Shown here: piece by piece, positions 8,325 to 14,142 of the stretch
Numbering within the stretch: position 1 is the first letter of the stretch
Layout of the letters: every line of letters begins with the position of its first letter
Assembly: GCA_030615235.1 (NCBI GenBank)
Contig: JAUWZR010000038.1
Location: 1 to 14,142, forward strand
Length of the DNA stretch: 14,142 nucleotides
DNA from: Promethearchaeota archaeon
Lineage (GTDB): Archaea > Asgardarchaeota > Lokiarchaeia > Sigyniarchaeales > SOKP01
Direction of reading: 5' to 3'
The notes under the pieces: generated by a model
What the model saw: only the letters and a program-made list of their open reading frames with translations
What the model was told of the DNA's origin: nothing
Database searches by the model: none
Program-made: the position numbers and the translations under genes

Positions 8325-8391
8325 TTAACACATTAGCAGTAGTTTATTGAAACATGAAGCAGATCATTTAATAAGTTTTTTTCAAGAGGGT

Positions 8392-8397
8392 GGAGGT
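8392..8397 (+). promoter_or_regulatory. Strong Shine-Dalgarno motif GGAGGT
   Basis: GGAGGT matches the canonical archaeal anti-Shine-Dalgarno perfectly and stands 9 nt before a GTG codon at 8407. The confident genes in this window mostly have no such motif, so it stands out and decides the start of the small frame downstream. Confidence 0.45.
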
Positions 8398-8406
8398 TTA
8401 AAAATC

Positions 8407-8490
8407 GTGTATCAAGATTTACCGTGGTGGCGTCCAATATTCACTCTAGATGGTCTTATTTATCTAAAAAAAATTAATCTATTAAAATGA
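8407..8490 (+). CDS. Candidate 27-residue small protein (or 3' remnant of a longer gene)
   Basis: A GTG at 8407, preceded by GGAGGT, opens a frame of 27 codons ending with TGA at 8488-8490. The peptide includes the motif YQDLPWWRPIFTLDGL followed by a lysine-rich, hydrophobic tail. Its codons look like real coding sequence (CCG TGG TGG CGT CCA) against an AT-rich background. The same frame is open back to 8329, so a TTG at 8347 would give 47 residues, with HEADHLISFFQEGGGLKIV ahead of the shorter form. In that reading the GGAGGT would encode part of a Gly-Gly-Gly run rather than act as a binding site. It starts shortly after the sirtuin stop (8324) and could share its transcript. I recognise no family. 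It may be a small protein gene, or the tail of a decayed gene. Confidence 0.4.
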   Translation: MYQDLPWWRPIFTLDGLIYLKKINLLK

Positions 8491-8648
8491 GTTTTGAAAA
8501 TACAAGAGAAACTTTGGCATTAAATTCTTCTATTCCTTTTTCTACTACATAAAAAGAGTATAGTATCTAAAATTATGTGATTTTAAAAGAAAACTTAAAT
8601 ATGGAGATGACATAATTAAACATTAGAAAAAAATAACCCAAGAATCAA

Positions 8649-8660
8649 TTTTATAAATAA
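8649..8660 (+). promoter_or_regulatory. Candidate TATA box of the ACT-domain gene
   Basis: TTTTATAAATAA lies about 29-40 bp upstream of the ATG at 8689, which would give a very short leader. No ribosome-binding site is seen between it and the ATG. Confidence 0.35.
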
Positions 8661-8688
8661 AATAATTAAAAATAAGAGAAAACATAAA

Positions 8689-9069
8689 ATGAAAGATATA
8701 GCTGTTATTTTGGAAAATCGTCCCGGAGCTCTAGCTGATATGGGGGAAATTCTAGGCAAAAATGGTATAAATATGGAAGGATTATGTGGAATTCCCCTAA
8801 AAGATGAGGCTGTTGTACATATTTTGGTTGAAGATGAAACTGTTGCACGCTTTGTACTTGAAGAAGCAGGATTTGAGATTAGTGGTGTTCGTGAAGTTCT
8901 CGTTCAAGACTTCAGTAATATAGCGGGAAAGCCAGGGACAGGAGGGAAAATGGCACGCAAGATAGGTAATTTAGGCGTGAATATTGACTTGATCTATTTT
9001 GCTGAGAATAATAAAATAGTTATCGGAGTAGATGATATAGAGAGAGCCCGAATTGCTTTAGCCAAATAA
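8689..9069 (+). CDS. Tandem ACT-domain protein, likely amino-acid-binding regulator
   Basis: The 126-residue protein consists of two ACT domains with nothing attached. The first (about 1-70) starts KDIAVILENRPGALADMGEIL, with the characteristic Pro-Gly-Ala turn (12-14) after strand 1, where small ligands, usually amino acids, bind at the dimer interface. The second (about 71-126) is shorter and more diverged, with GKPGTGGKMARKIGNLGVNIDLIYF and a final strand KIVIGVDD. Stand-alone double-ACT proteins of this size are common in archaea and usually act as ligand sensors for another enzyme; the partner and ligand are unknown. The ATG at 8689 begins right at the first strand, as expected. The gene is probably transcribed alone, and its 3' end converges on the PIN-ATPase gene with 24 bp between them. 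Confidence 0.88.
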   Translation: MKDIAVILENRPGALADMGEILGKNGINMEGLCGIPLKDEAVVHILVEDETVARFVLEEAGFEISGVREVLVQDFSNIAGKPGTGGKMARKIGNLGVNIDLIYFAENNKIVIGVDDIERARIALAK

Positions 9070-9093
9070 CCAGAATGAGTATTTTTATAGAAT

Positions 9094-10755
9094 CTATTTT
9101 AAAATTCCAAAAATATACTTATCTCTGTCGTATTCTTTAAGAAGCTTTCTACCTTCTTTATTTGAGAGAGAAAGCGTCATATTGCCTGATCGACTCAATG
9201 ACCCCGTAAAGATTTCGTGATCATCTGCAAAAACAATAATATTACTACTAGCGTATACTGGATCTGCTTTTATTAATATCTTTTGCTTGCTAACTTTAAT
9301 ATCTAACTCAATTTTTTTATTCCTTTTTTTTTCTCTCAAGAATTCTTCTTTTAATTGCTCCTCACGCCTAAAAGAGCCCTTAGGTTCTATAGGGTTAATT
9401 GGATTAATGACTATATCTTGACCAAAAGAATAAATCTCATATGAAAGACGAGCTGTTCTAAAATCTCTAACTTCAACAACGGGTCGTGCCAAATCTTTGT
9501 CCCTAAATCCATGTGGTACTTTAACTGTCATTTTTATAATCAAAACGGCAGAGATATCCCCTCCTTCAATAAATATGATTGTATCAATAATTGATGGAAG
9601 CATACCAAGCTCTATACGACCAATAAAGCGCTGTATTGCGTCGATAGCTGATGAAGAATGAACAACTCCAACCATTCCAACTCCAGATAAACGAAAATCA
9701 GCGTAGATCTGAAAATCTTTTGTAGTGCGTACTTCGTCAAAAATCGTGAAATCTGGTCTAACCAAGAGTAAAATGTCCGCTGAATTTTCAAGACTTCCCT
9801 CCAATTTGGTATATTGCGTAATTTCAGGTTTTACTTGTAAATCTCGAACACTTTCTAGCGTTTTAACAACTTTTCCTCGTTCTAAATAATAATTTGCTAG
9901 AGCTGCTGAGAAGGTGCTCTTGCCTGCCCCAGGAGCACCAGCTACTAAAATGCCTTCTGCTTTTTGCAATCTCTTATTTAATTTTGAATCAATTGAATAG
10001 TCCTTCAATGAAAGCGTAACAAGTGGATGAACAGCAGTTATCTCAATGTCTTTTGAAAAAGGAGGTCTGGTCAGAACTATCCTAAATTCTCTCAACTGGG
10101 CAACTATAACGCCGTGTTTCTCAATTTCTATAAATGAGTGATCGTCTTCCCTAACCATCTCTATTATTTCGATTGCTAATTCTTCAATAAGTTTAGTAGA
10201 TAATAGTTCGTCGCCAATTTTTTCTAAATGCCAATTTCCTGGGCTCCCTTTCTTGGCATAAGGAGGTAATCCTTGTTTTAGATGCACGCTCATTGTGGTT
10301 TCATCGAAAAATTCTAGTAATTTAAGAGAGGAAGGGTCAGATTCTTTTGGAAAAAATTTTTCCTTTACATACATTATTTGGATCCCTTCGAAAATTCCTA
10401 CATCTCCCTGTATTCTATCTGCTGTAATTAAAGTGGCGCCGTGTTCTAAAGCAGATTTTCTAATAAGCGCATCAAGTTCCCCTCCCGGACTCATTTTAAT
10501 TTCCTCCCTTGTTGGTCTTTTTCCCACAATTTTAAGTGTTACTTTCTCTTCCTGATGCAATTTTCGTAATTCTTTTAATACATTTAAACCATAGAATCCT
10601 ATTTCTTTTTGAATATTTGTACGATATTCAACCTCTGCAACAACCACATTGGGAATATAAATTTCGGGTTTTTCCCCCAATTCTCCATCTGTAATTAAAT
10701 TTAAGACGAGACCATTAAATATAACAGAAGTATCACATGCATATTTGTTTGACAT
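9094..10755 (-). CDS. PIN-domain/P-loop ATPase (archaeal PINA-like)
   Basis: The 553-residue protein joins an N-terminal PIN nuclease-like domain (about 1-130) to a hexameric secretion-type ATPase (about 225-450). PIN acidic residues are in place: Asp8, Glu41 or Glu43, Asp95 (with Glu93) and Asp113/Asp118. The ATPase has Walker A GAPGAGKST (273-281), Walker B IFDE (338-341), a VHSSSAIDAIQRFIGRIELG stretch (365-384) with a conserved His, and an Arg-rich tail around 413-436. A final domain (about 486-553) lies where PINA proteins carry a KH-like RNA/DNA-binding domain, though I see no clear GxxG loop. The Sulfolobus homologue PINA forms hexamers and promotes Holliday-junction branch migration, working with Hjc and the Hel308-family helicase Hjm. 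A DNA repair role is therefore likely, and RNA processing is possible. The ATG lies 1 nt after the stop of the splicing endonuclease gene, so the two are co-transcribed. Confidence 0.92.
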   Translation of the reverse strand: MSNKYACDTSVIFNGLVLNLITDGELGEKPEIYIPNVVVAEVEYRTNIQKEIGFYGLNVLKELRKLHQEEKVTLKIVGKRPTREEIKMSPGGELDALIRKSALEHGATLITADRIQGDVGIFEGIQIMYVKEKFFPKESDPSSLKLLEFFDETTMSVHLKQGLPPYAKKGSPGNWHLEKIGDELLSTKLIEELAIEIIEMVREDDHSFIEIEKHGVIVAQLREFRIVLTRPPFSKDIEITAVHPLVTLSLKDYSIDSKLNKRLQKAEGILVAGAPGAGKSTFSAALANYYLERGKVVKTLESVRDLQVKPEITQYTKLEGSLENSADILLLVRPDFTIFDEVRTTKDFQIYADFRLSGVGMVGVVHSSSAIDAIQRFIGRIELGMLPSIIDTIIFIEGGDISAVLIIKMTVKVPHGFRDKDLARPVVEVRDFRTARLSYEIYSFGQDIVINPINPIEPKGSFRREEQLKEEFLREKKRNKKIELDIKVSKQKILIKADPVYASSNIIVFADDHEIFTGSLSRSGNMTLSLSNKEGRKLLKEYDRDKYIFGILK

Positions 10756-10756
10756 T

Positions 10757-11362
10757 TCAGTCTTCGATTTTCTCCACTTTATTCATAATTTCAAATTTAT
10801 TCACACTATAATATATTGGCTTACTTAGCCGATCGACGGTAGCTACAATGAGATCCTTACGAGAGCTCATAGCTACGCGAGACATTTTATCCAATTCCCT
10901 TAAATCTATAGGAGAACCCTCAAATATCGGATATATCAAGAATTTAGCTGAATCTTTTTCAAAATCAGCCCCACGTTTGTACACCAGAAAATCTATCCCT
11001 TCTCCATATCCTGTTCTTACAATATACCCCCTTTTTCGCAAATCCATGTAAATAATGTACTTTCGCCATAATTTATCATCAAATTGCGAGAAATATGTTA
11101 GTAAACCCTCAAAATCGTATAGATCATTATTCCTTTCATTATTTTTATACAATAAAATCCGATTTCTTTCACACAATAATAGAACTTCTAAAGGTCCTAA
11201 AACTAATATTTCTCCACCCTCGTTATTCAATTCGAGCGTGCCAATGTATGAATTCCTATAAAACTCTTCAGTGCAATCCTTATCAGTAATAATAACCTTT
11301 TCGTGGTCAATTACTCCCTCGAACTGTACTTTTTCGACCTTTTCATTTGGTGTTTCATTCAT
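10757..11362 (-). CDS. endA: tRNA-splicing endonuclease EndA-family subunit with missing catalytic His
   Basis: EndA enzymes cut introns out of pre-tRNA at bulge-helix-bulge folds. The 201-residue protein has the family's C-terminal catalytic fold: KYIIYMDLRKRGYIVRTG (101-118), the GIDFLVY strand with catalytic Tyr128, and RVAMSSRKDLIVATVD (162-177) with catalytic Lys169. The third catalytic residue, a His just before the strand reading xxFLV in other EndA proteins, is absent. The local sequence is EKDSAKFLI, with Ser138 (or Asp137) where His is expected. The N-terminal domain (about 10-95) follows the usual layout and the length fits the single-repeat form. The subunit may be the structural half of an alpha2-beta2 enzyme, with an active paralogue elsewhere in the genome, or it may use a different general acid. 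The ATG at 11362 heads a two-gene operon with the PIN ATPase; the TGA at 10757-10759 is 1 nt from its ATG. There is no intein or frameshift. Confidence 0.9.
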   Translation of the reverse strand: MNETPNEKVEKVQFEGVIDHEKVIITDKDCTEEFYRNSYIGTLELNNEGGEILVLGPLEVLLLCERNRILLYKNNERNNDLYDFEGLLTYFSQFDDKLWRKYIIYMDLRKRGYIVRTGYGEGIDFLVYKRGADFEKDSAKFLIYPIFEGSPIDLRELDKMSRVAMSSRKDLIVATVDRLSKPIYYSVNKFEIMNKVEKIED

Positions 11363-11453
11363 ATTCTATTATAACCTAGCAGTTAATAATTAATGAATTT
11401 AACGCTTTAAATGAACTAAACTCCATATATTGAGGTAAGATTTATTGAGTTAA

Positions 11454-12335
11454 TTATTCAATAGAATTTATTATAAAATCTACTAATTTTCCAAGTTTCC
11501 TAATGTTAGAATAGATTTTGGGTGCATTTTCTTCTAAGTATGGTTTAAAAACTTCCCAATTTTCTCGTTTTAGGGGAGGAGTCTTAGATAATAGATTTCT
11601 TATTTCTCCAAAATCGCTAGTAAAAATCAGTGCGTTATCAGTTTTATTTGCTTTATCACTCAGGAGAAATAAGTAGTATTCGTTAAGCTCCTTGGGGTTC
11701 ATGACGTTTGGAGGTTTGTTTCCATCTCCTGCCTTACCTCCTCTCAACATGCGTGTATCTACTTGAGTAGGTAGAACCATGTTAAAGGTAATGTTTTCTT
11801 TTTTATATTCTAATGCTAACGCATTTTGTAATCCTACTACGGCATATTTACTTGCTGTATAGGCAGCTAGCTTTGGCATAGGATTAGTAAACGCTGCGCT
11901 TCCAGTGATAATGAATCTTGATTTATTATTCTTATCATTTTTTTTAAGATACGGATAAGCCGCTTTAAAAGCAAAAAATACGCCAGATACATTGATAGTC
12001 ATTATCTCAGAAAATTTGTTGCTATCAAATTCATGGCTATTCCACATCCTAGAATAACCTGCGTTAGCAATCACTCCATTGAATTCTCCTAGATCTTCAT
12101 GAAATGCCTTAAATGCGCCCTCAATTTCTTCATAATTAGTTACATCAGCAGTTTTAACTGATACTTTTACTCCAGTTCTTAATTTAAGAATTTCATCTTT
12201 AACTTTATTTAATTCATCGAGAGTTCTTGAAATTAATCCTAAATTAGCACCTTCTTTTGCACAGGCAATAGCAATAGATCTTCCAATCCCTCTCCCGCTC
12301 CCGGTAATAATGATATTTTTCTCTTTCAATAGCAT
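11454..12335 (-). CDS. Short-chain dehydrogenase/reductase (SDR)
   Basis: This 293-residue classical SDR is an NAD(P)-dependent oxidoreductase of hydroxyl/keto groups. It has the cofactor glycine motif TGSGRGIG (11-18), NAG (91-93) after strand 4, an Asn in TINVSG (Asn115), and the catalytic Ser146, Tyr159 and Lys163 in the arrangement S...YTASK. Arg37 in ISRTLDEL after strand 2 suggests a preference for NADP(H), which is an inference. The C-terminal ~45 residues (about 248-293), rich in Lys and Pro, extend past the usual core and may shape the substrate pocket. The substrate is unknown. The ATG at 12335 has no Shine-Dalgarno motif; its leader contains a T-run (on the coding strand) at about 12354-12366. 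It is the first gene of the minus-strand block, but the 91-bp gap to the EndA gene suggests a separate promoter for the latter. Confidence 0.93.
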   Translation of the reverse strand: MLLKEKNIIITGSGRGIGRSIAIACAKEGANLGLISRTLDELNKVKDEILKLRTGVKVSVKTADVTNYEEIEGAFKAFHEDLGEFNGVIANAGYSRMWNSHEFDSNKFSEIMTINVSGVFFAFKAAYPYLKKNDKNNKSRFIITGSAAFTNPMPKLAAYTASKYAVVGLQNALALEYKKENITFNMVLPTQVDTRMLRGGKAGDGNKPPNVMNPKELNEYYLFLLSDKANKTDNALIFTSDFGEIRNLLSKTPPLKRENWEVFKPYLEENAPKIYSNIRKLGKLVDFIINSIE

Positions 12336-12516
12336 ATTAAGAAAAAAGAAGAGTAAAAAAAAAAATTAACTAAAATTTCTATTTAATTTAAGATTTAATC
12401 TTTTGTTTTTTATTGTTGATAGGCTTGATCAATATAAAGTTTAGGATTTACCCAAATATATAAGAAACATTAGTTTTATTTTTTACAAGTAGATGAAAGG
12501 TTTATAATTGATAACA

Positions 12517-12525
12517 TTTTATAAT
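12517..12525 (+). promoter_or_regulatory. Candidate TATA box of the lysine-rich repeat protein gene
   Basis: TTTTATAAT is centred about 24 bp before the ATG at 12545, consistent with a leaderless or nearly leaderless transcript. A second copy-like stretch, TTTATAATTGATAA, lies just upstream at 12501-12514. The region also serves as the divergent promoter area for the SDR gene and contains a palindrome TTGATCAA at 12425-12432. Confidence 0.4.
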
Positions 12526-12544
12526 CTTTCTTACGTAATAAGCC

Positions 12545-13867
12545 ATGTTTGAAAGTATACCTAAGGAAATCATTGGAATTGCTTATGCGTCTGAATGGGA
12601 TCATATAAAACAATTTGTAAAAGCTCTCTTAGAGATGACCCTTGGTTCAGAAGAAGAATATTCCTTAATTGTTCTCAATGCTATTATTAATAATAAAAAG
12701 TATGAAGAGTACGATGTTCAAATAAAATCTAAAGCTCAGATTAATTTATTATCTTCCATTACTGATTTTGAAAAAATCTCTCTTTATCAATACTCTGAAT
12801 ATAGAAGAAATAACATCAATATCTCTAAAGACAAGAATGTAATCGTCTTTACTGCTCAATATATGGGTCCTGAGATTGATCATACTAATTACTTCGATTT
12901 TGCCATTTATTTAAATAGTTTTGATCTTCCATATTTTAGTGATAATAAAGGAAATGTCTTTGAATGTCACGAAATAATGGAAATTATCAATAGATTCAAA
13001 CCAAAAGCACCCAAAAAAGTAAAAAAAACAGAACCCCCTAAAAAGCTAAACACATTCAAATCAGAAGTTGAAACTTATGAGAAAATAACTAAGAAAAATG
13101 CCATATGGACTGGGAGTGAAACGAAAACATTTCAAAAATGGAAAATGAGAGTTCATAAAGAGTTTCGGGAGAAGACAGGTGGTTTTCCATACTACAAGGG
13201 AAAAATCACTCAGAAATATGATTTATACTTAAATAAACTCAACAAAAAACCTGTTTCTAAAAAAGCTCTACCTAAAAAGCCTAAAGTCAAAAAATCTGCA
13301 GTTAGAAGACCTATTGCTAAAGATGCTGTAGATAAAAAGAAAGCAACCATTAAAATCTTAACACCGTTAAGTATGGAGGCAAAAATTTATAAAAAATTGA
13401 CAGGGAAGAATCCTATTTATGGTGGAAGAAAAACTAAGGCCTTTGAAAATTGGAAATTAAAAAATCATAATGATTTTCAACAAAAAGTAGGTGGGAAGCC
13501 TTACTATAAAGGAAATCTTACAAAAAAATATGCTTTATACTTAAATAATCTCATTAATAAGCCTGTTTCTAAAAAAACTCCACCTAAAAAGCCTAAAGTC
13601 AAAAAATCTACGGTTAGAAGTCCTATTGTTAAAGACACTGTAGATAAAAAGAAAACAACTATTGAAAACTTAACACCATTAAATTTGGAAACTGAAATTT
13701 ATAAAAAATTGACAGGGAAGAATCTTATATATGGTGGAAAAATAACCAAGGCCTATGAAAATTGGAAATTAAAAAATAATAAAGAGTTTCAACAAAAAGT
13801 AGGTGGGAAGCCTTATTATAAAGGAAATCTTACGAAAAAGTATGAAATATATTTAAAATCTCTTTAA
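12545..13867 (+). CDS. Lysine-rich protein with three copies of an unrecognised ~55-residue domain
   Basis: I do not recognise the family of this 440-residue protein. Residues 1-155 form a globular, non-repetitive domain with alternating strands and helices, few charges out of balance and only one Cys. After a basic linker, three domains follow at about 174-231, 278-335 and 382-439. Each contains a Y-x-K-(I/L)-T-x-K-N start, G...TK-x-(F/Y)-x-x-W-K in the middle, a conserved x-EF or x-DF, then GG-x-PYYKG and a Tyr-rich end K-Y-x-x-YL. They are joined by linkers dense in Lys and Pro (PVSKKALPKKPKVKKS and a near copy), which recall histone-H1-like tails. The strongly positive charge suggests nucleic-acid or membrane-surface binding, but that is inference only. 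There is no signal peptide or membrane helix. The gene has its own TATA-like promoter and diverges from the SDR gene. Confidence 0.75.
   Translation: MFESIPKEIIGIAYASEWDHIKQFVKALLEMTLGSEEEYSLIVLNAIINNKKYEEYDVQIKSKAQINLLSSITDFEKISLYQYSEYRRNNINISKDKNVIVFTAQYMGPEIDHTNYFDFAIYLNSFDLPYFSDNKGNVFECHEIMEIINRFKPKAPKKVKKTEPPKKLNTFKSEVETYEKITKKNAIWTGSETKTFQKWKMRVHKEFREKTGGFPYYKGKITQKYDLYLNKLNKKPVSKKALPKKPKVKKSAVRRPIAKDAVDKKKATIKILTPLSMEAKIYKKLTGKNPIYGGRKTKAFENWKLKNHNDFQQKVGGKPYYKGNLTKKYALYLNNLINKPVSKKTPPKKPKVKKSTVRSPIVKDTVDKKKTTIENLTPLNLETEIYKKLTGKNLIYGGKITKAYENWKLKNNKEFQQKVGGKPYYKGNLTKKYEIYLKSL
13232..13867 (+). repeat. Tandem 312-bp in-frame repeat inside the lysine-rich protein gene
   Basis: The segment linker 1 plus domain 2 is followed directly by linker 2 plus domain 3, with an exact period of 312 bp (104 codons). 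For example, the codon run for L-T-G-K-N starts at 13397 and again at 13709. Long stretches are identical or nearly so, such as AAAAAGCCTAAAGTCAAAAA and AAAATTGACAGGGAAGAAT. Domain 1 is the same length from its neighbour (its I-T-K-K-N starts at 13085, again 312 bp away) but has diverged much more. The pattern points to a recent duplication of one linker-domain unit. Confidence 0.85.
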
Positions 13868-13924
13868 TGAAATAAAAAAGAATCAAAATCTACACTTTAA
13901 TCCTGCTTCAGAGTTTATATGGAT

Positions 13925-13935
13925 TTATTTTTTTT
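13925..13935 (+). terminator. Candidate oligo-T transcription terminator
   Basis: TTATTTTTTTT lies about 60 bp downstream of the stop of the lysine-rich repeat gene and before the next start at 13985. Archaeal RNA polymerase commonly terminates at such T-runs without a hairpin. Other T-runs occur in this AT-rich DNA, so the assignment is tentative. Confidence 0.3.
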
Positions 13936-13984
13936 GATAGAATTGCAAAAATTAATGTTCAATTAAGCAATTTATCATCTAACC

Positions 13985-14142
13985 ATGGAAGATTTATATG
14001 CAAAACTCTTAAATAGACTTATCGGCGTTAAAAGCTTAGTTTTTATGGGGATTGGAGAAGAGAAATTAAGTGATGACGGTTTAGGACCTTATATCATAAG
14101 TGAGCTATTAGAATATTCGAACGAAAAAGTTCTATTCATAAA
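13985..14142 (+). CDS. Hydrogenase maturation protease family (HycI/HyaD-like), 5' part
   Basis: Fifty-two codons are visible before the window ends. The sequence VFMGIGEEKLSDDGLGPYII (19-38) fits the N-terminal signature of the nickel-dependent endopeptidases that clip the C-terminal tail of [NiFe] hydrogenase large subunits after nickel insertion. The acidic pair Asp30-Asp31 sits where these enzymes place their first nickel-sensing acidic residue. The usual Asn after the GxG (GxGN) is Glu25 here, a small departure. If the assignment holds, the organism has a [NiFe] hydrogenase, in line with the hydrogen-based metabolism proposed for many Asgard archaea. The ATG at 13985 gives 18 residues ahead of the first strand; Met21 is too late to be the start. 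The metal-binding His and the catalytic C-terminal half lie outside the window. Confidence 0.8.
   Translation, partial: MEDLYAKLLNRLIGVKSLVFMGIGEEKLSDDGLGPYIISELLEYSNEKVLFI

Larger units (their letters stand above)
8325..8688. other. 364-bp interval between sirtuin and ACT-domain genes
   Basis: The left half (8329-8490) stays open in one frame and contains the candidate small gene described separately. The right half (about 8491-8688) is AT-rich and holds the likely promoter of the ACT-domain gene. A box-C-like ATGATGA occurs at about 8308-8314, inside the sirtuin's 3' end, but no matching box D follows at useful spacing. I see no tRNA fold and no strong hairpin. Confidence 0.55.

Noticed and set aside
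8300..8360. Possible box C/D small RNA (ATGATGA near the sirtuin stop)
   Set aside because: No box D (CTGA) or C'/D' pair follows at usable spacing, and the motif is inside coding sequence.
1..14142. tRNA or rRNA genes, CRISPR arrays, insertion sequences, replication origin
   Set aside because: No cloverleaf with a TTCRANNC arm, no spaced direct repeats, no transposase or terminal inverted repeats, and no origin-like repeat cluster were found by eye.

Overview
The window is AT-rich, densely coding DNA that looks archaeal and probably comes from an Asgard archaeon (Promethearchaeota/Lokiarchaeia type). The archaeal assignment rests on a tRNA-splicing endonuclease of the EndA family next to an archaeal PIN-domain ATPase (PINA-like), on TATA-box-like elements about 20-35 bp ahead of several starts with little sign of Shine-Dalgarno leaders, and on TTG starts. 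The Asgard suggestion is weaker. It rests on a sirtuin resembling the eukaryotic SIRT6 type, a long membrane-anchored coiled-coil protein, and base composition. No rRNA or other phylogenetic marker is present to settle it.

Layout. Positions 1-409 hold the 3' end of a PfkB-family sugar kinase, which meets a large minus-strand metallophosphoesterase (412-2397) tail to tail with only 2 bp between them. After a 374-bp gap come two plus-strand membrane genes: a roughly 480-residue coiled-coil protein with a C-terminal two-helix anchor (2772-4223) and an APC-superfamily permease with four extra C-terminal helices (4285-6156). A PHP-domain phosphoesterase (6208-6942) follows, converging on a small helical protein of unknown function (6962-7354, minus). 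A sirtuin (7554-8324), a possible tiny gene with a near-ideal ribosome-binding site (8407-8490) and a tandem ACT-domain protein (8689-9069) lie on the plus strand. A minus-strand block then reads SDR oxidoreductase (12335-11454), tRNA-splicing endonuclease (11362-10757) and PINA-like ATPase (10755-9094). The last two are separated by 1 nt and are surely co-transcribed. The right end carries a lysine-rich protein with three copies of an unrecognised domain (12545-13867) and the 5' end of a hydrogenase-maturation-type protease (13985-end).

How the genes work together. The only clear functional pair is endonuclease plus PIN ATPase, both nucleic-acid processing enzymes. The coiled-coil protein and permease are adjacent and may share a transcript, but nothing shows that they cooperate. 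The rest look like independently transcribed single genes. No mobile element, CRISPR array, tRNA or rRNA is visible.

The most interesting points are the splicing endonuclease that keeps the catalytic Tyr and Lys but lacks the catalytic His, the three-copy lysine-rich repeat protein, the SIRT6-like sirtuin, and the tiny gene behind a GGAGGT motif.
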